DNA of 64,000 bases, from the NCBI GenBank assembly GCA_963758945.1, contig CAVWXY010000001.1:62001-126000 (forward strand), read 5' to 3'. The notes beneath the pieces were generated by a model. The model searched no databases, was not told the origin of the DNA, and worked only from the letters and a program-made list of their open reading frames with translations. The stretch comes from VAZQ01 sp963758945 (lineage in GTDB: Bacteria > Pseudomonadota > Alphaproteobacteria > Rhizobiales > Xanthobacteraceae). Positions 61,663 through 64,000 of the stretch are shown piece after piece (the stretch's first letter is position 1; each line of letters starts with the position of its first letter). The position numbers were made by a program, and so were the translations under genes.

Positions 61663-62640
61663 ATGAGACGGCTGGTTGCTTCGCTCATGCTGCTCACGCT
61701 CGCCGACATTGGCGGTGCGCAGGCACAAGGCTATCCGACCCGTGCGGTGACGATCGTGGTGCCGTTCGCCGCCGGCGGCCCCGCGGACATCACCGGCCGC
61801 ATCGTCGCCGACCAGTTCTCGCGCGCGCTGGGGCAGCAGTTCATCGTCGAGAATGTCGCCGGCGGCGGCGGCACAACCGGTACGGCGCGTGCCGCACGCG
61901 CCAATCCCGATGGCTATACGCTGGCGCTCGGCCACATGGGGACGCATGCAGCCGCGGTCGCACTCTATCCCAACCTGGCCTACAGGCCGGACGTTGATTT
62001 CGAGCCCGTCGGGCTGGTCGCCGAGCAGCCCGAGGTGCTGGCGGTGCGCAAGGACTTGCCGCCGGACACGCTCAAGGATTTCGTCGCATACGCCAGGGCC
62101 AACGAGAGCAAACTGAACATGGCACACGCCGGCATCGGCTCGGTGTCGCATGTCGGCTGCCTGCTGCTCAATGCGGCGATCGGCATCAAGCCGACCATGG
62201 TGCCGTTCACCGGCACCGGGCCGGCCATGAACGCCCTGATCGCCGGCCAGGTGGACTATGTCTGCGACCCCATTCTGGGTCCGCTGCCGCATGTGCGGGC
62301 GGGGACGATCAAGGCGCTCGCCATCGCCGCCGGCAAGCGCAGTTCGCTGTTGCCGGAGATACCGACCGCGGCCGAAGGCGGCTTGCCGCAGTTCGACGTT
62401 GCGCCGTTCTATGGCGTGTTCGCGCCCAAGGGCACGCCGCAGCCGATCATCGACCGGTTGGCTGATGCCTTGAATAAGGGCCTCAACGAGGACCTCGCGC
62501 GCGAGCGCCTGCTCGGGCTCGGAGCGGAGGTCCCCGCGCCGAACCGGCGCGGTCCGCAGCCTTTGCGGGCACTGGTGAAGAGCGAGATCGCGCGCCTTAC
62601 GCCGATCATCCAGGCCGCCAGCGCAAAGCAGGCCCGCTGA
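61663..62640 (+). CDS. Bug-type tripartite tricarboxylate transporter receptor
   Basis: A 325-residue receptor. The signal peptide ends at GAQAQ, followed by YPTRAVTIVVPFAAGGPAD, FIVENVAGGGGTTGTA, NPDGYTLAL and MVPFTGTGPAMN. The start ATG at 61663 comes 52 bp after the VOC gene. The next Bug gene follows 35 bp later, which suggests co-transcription. Ligand unknown. Confidence 0.92.
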   Translation: MRRLVASLMLLTLADIGGAQAQGYPTRAVTIVVPFAAGGPADITGRIVADQFSRALGQQFIVENVAGGGGTTGTARAARANPDGYTLALGHMGTHAAAVALYPNLAYRPDVDFEPVGLVAEQPEVLAVRKDLPPDTLKDFVAYARANESKLNMAHAGIGSVSHVGCLLLNAAIGIKPTMVPFTGTGPAMNALIAGQVDYVCDPILGPLPHVRAGTIKALAIAAGKRSSLLPEIPTAAEGGLPQFDVAPFYGVFAPKGTPQPIIDRLADALNKGLNEDLARERLLGLGAEVPAPNRRGPQPLRALVKSEIARLTPIIQAASAKQAR

Positions 62641-62675
62641 GCGATAATGCGCGTGCAGATCGATGGGAGGGTACG

Positions 62676-63659
62676 ATGAAAGGGAATTGGCGCTGCTATC
62701 TGCTGGCGTGCTCGCTGGCGGTACCGACCGTCGGCGTGGCCGGCGCACAGACCGGGCCCTACCCGAACAAGGCGGTACAGATCATCCTGGATTCGTCGGC
62801 GGGCAGCGCCCCGGACGTGTCCTTGCGGTTCGTCGCCGATCGGCTGAGCCAAGTCTGGGGCCAACAGATCCTGGCGGTCAACCGCCCGGGTGCCGGCGGC
62901 AGCCTGGCGGCGCGGTCGGCAGCGGAGGCCGCGCCGGACGGATACACGCTCTACCAGCCGGTGCTGTCGACGTTCGTGTCGTTGCATCCGGCGGCGCCGA
63001 ACGTTCCCTTGCACGTGCCGAAGGACTTTCTGCCGATCGGGTTCGTGTCGGAGAACCCGATGTTCATCGCGGTCTCTCCGACGCTGGGCGTCTCGACCCT
63101 GCCGGAACTGATCGCGCTCGCCAAGAAGCGTCCCGGCGAAGTCCAATATGCCACGACCGGGGTCGGGCGCTTGACGCACCTGACCGGGGAATTGCTGCAG
63201 CACGAAGCGGGAATCAAGCTGCTGCTGGTGCCCTATACCGGCGGACCGGCGCATGCCTTCAGCGACGTCGCGAGCGGGCGTGTCGCCATGATCATCGAAG
63301 GCTATTCGGGCATCGCGGGAGCGGCGCGATCGGGTTCGGTGAAGCTGATCGCGGTGGCCACGGCCAAGCGCCTGGCCGAGTTCCCCGACCTTCCGACCGT
63401 GGCGGAGACGATTCCGGGTTTCCAAGCCACCGGCTGGGGCGTACTGGTGGCGCCGATCGGAACGCCCGAAGCCACCGTCGGCAAGGTGAGCGCAGACCTG
63501 CGCAAGGTCGTCGTCGAGCCGGAATTGGAGAAGAAGCTCGCGGCGCTCGGCAGCTACACCAATCCGATGACGCCGGCCGAAGCGACGGCGTTCATCCATC
63601 AGCAGCAGAAGATGTGGCAGCCGGTGCTGGACGACATCGCCAAGAAGCAGCCGAAGTGA
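62676..63659 (+). CDS. Bug-type tripartite tricarboxylate transporter receptor
   Basis: A 327-residue receptor. The signal peptide ends at AGAQ, followed by YPNKAVQIILDSSAGSAPD, where the usual VPFxAGG reads LDSSAGS, then LAVNRPGAGGSLAA, APDGYTLY and LVPYTGGPAHA. GGGAGGGTACG precedes the ATG. It is a tandem neighbour of the gene at 61663 but clearly diverged, so not a recent copy. Confidence 0.92.
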   Translation: MKGNWRCYLLACSLAVPTVGVAGAQTGPYPNKAVQIILDSSAGSAPDVSLRFVADRLSQVWGQQILAVNRPGAGGSLAARSAAEAAPDGYTLYQPVLSTFVSLHPAAPNVPLHVPKDFLPIGFVSENPMFIAVSPTLGVSTLPELIALAKKRPGEVQYATTGVGRLTHLTGELLQHEAGIKLLLVPYTGGPAHAFSDVASGRVAMIIEGYSGIAGAARSGSVKLIAVATAKRLAEFPDLPTVAETIPGFQATGWGVLVAPIGTPEATVGKVSADLRKVVVEPELEKKLAALGSYTNPMTPAEATAFIHQQQKMWQPVLDDIAKKQPK

Positions 63660-63923
63660 ACGCGGAGTCATTCGGCGATCGTCACTGTCGGATCGGCAAC
63701 CCCCGCAGGTCTGCCGTGCCCATGATGTCGCCGCTTCCGCAACCAGGATGACGGTTCCGGCGCGAGGCGTCGGGGCCGGCCGGGGTAAGGCCTGCATGGT
63801 GCGCAGACGTCGGCGGGCAAAGCATTCGATTTGAGCTTCGATCGGGCGAGGGAAATCGGCCGGCCGCGATGCGTACCGCGTACGGCGACGCGGAAACTGG
63901 CCACGAGCCCAAGGAGAGGGACG

Positions 63924-64000
63924 ATGCCCGAGGACGCACGGAACCGCGAACGGCCTCGTCGTCGACCTTTCGCCGCATGCCTTGCTTTATGTCTGGCCAT
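63924..64000 (+). CDS. Start of an exported protein (cut by window edge)
   Basis: The ATG at 63924 has AAGGAGAGGGACG upstream and opens MPEDARNRERPRRRPFAACL, with a basic region followed by a hydrophobic LALCLA stretch: a signal peptide. Only 25 codons are visible. As the two preceding genes encode Bug receptors, another one is likely, but this cannot be seen. Confidence 0.5.
   Translation, partial: MPEDARNRERPRRRPFAACLALCLA

Noticed and set aside
1..64000. tRNA, rRNA, riboswitch or prophage features
   Set aside because: No cloverleaf, rRNA core, known riboswitch motif or phage gene was seen on reading both strands; a covariance search was not possible here.

Overview
The window reads as chromosome of a GC-rich alphaproteobacterium of the order Hyphomicrobiales (Rhizobiales), probably near the Bradyrhizobiaceae/Xanthobacteraceae. 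The main reasons are a complete phyR-nepR-ecfG general stress locus (known only from Alphaproteobacteria), many TRAP and Bug-type (tripartite tricarboxylate) solute receptors, several CO/xanthine-dehydrogenase-type molybdenum hydroxylases, and small palindromic repeats of the kind scattered through these genomes. I see no rRNA, tRNA or CRISPR array.

Layout. 1-5.9 kb: end of a molybdenum hydroxylase large subunit, then on the minus strand a TAXI-type TRAP receptor, a fused TRAP permease, a decarboxylase-like amidohydrolase and an alpha/beta hydrolase. 6.1-14.9 kb (+): a three-subunit molybdenum hydroxylase, a cupin, a deaminase-type amidohydrolase, an acyl-CoA synthetase and a Bug receptor, which look like one catabolic unit. 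15-25 kb (+): two acyl-CoA dehydrogenases, enoyl-CoA hydratase, thiolase with DUF35 partner, an ATP-grasp acyl-CoA synthetase, a YciI protein, a beta-hydroxyacid dehydrogenase and an extradiol-type dioxygenase; this looks like degradation of an organic acid through CoA thioesters. 25-31 kb: a membrane lipase-like protein with a methyltransferase, then (-) an SDR, an SGNH hydrolase and a B12-binding radical SAM enzyme. 31-36 kb: two exported proteins, a DctPQM TRAP system and a decayed ABC receptor. 36-41.6 kb: an HWE histidine kinase and the general stress response genes, with CsbD and a YqjD-like protein next to them. 42-52.5 kb: a frameshifted phthalate-type receptor, an L,D-transpeptidase, a Bug receptor, a CDF metal exporter and mixed housekeeping genes. 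52.5-56.4 kb (-): a PaoABC-like aldehyde oxidoreductase whose FAD subunit is frameshifted. 56.8-64 kb: four Bug receptors plus a probable fifth at the right edge; one is split by a group II intron.

The most unusual points are: (i) a pair of palindromes inserted in frame inside an acyl-CoA dehydrogenase, related to an intergenic element about 4.5 kb away; (ii) a 1,987-bp group II intron lying antisense in a Bug receptor gene, with junctions that can be reconstructed to the base; (iii) a near-consensus promoter and T-tract in a convergent intergenic region, suggesting an undescribed small RNA; and (iv) back-to-back GGAAC elements between phyR and nepR, with a matching site before csbD.
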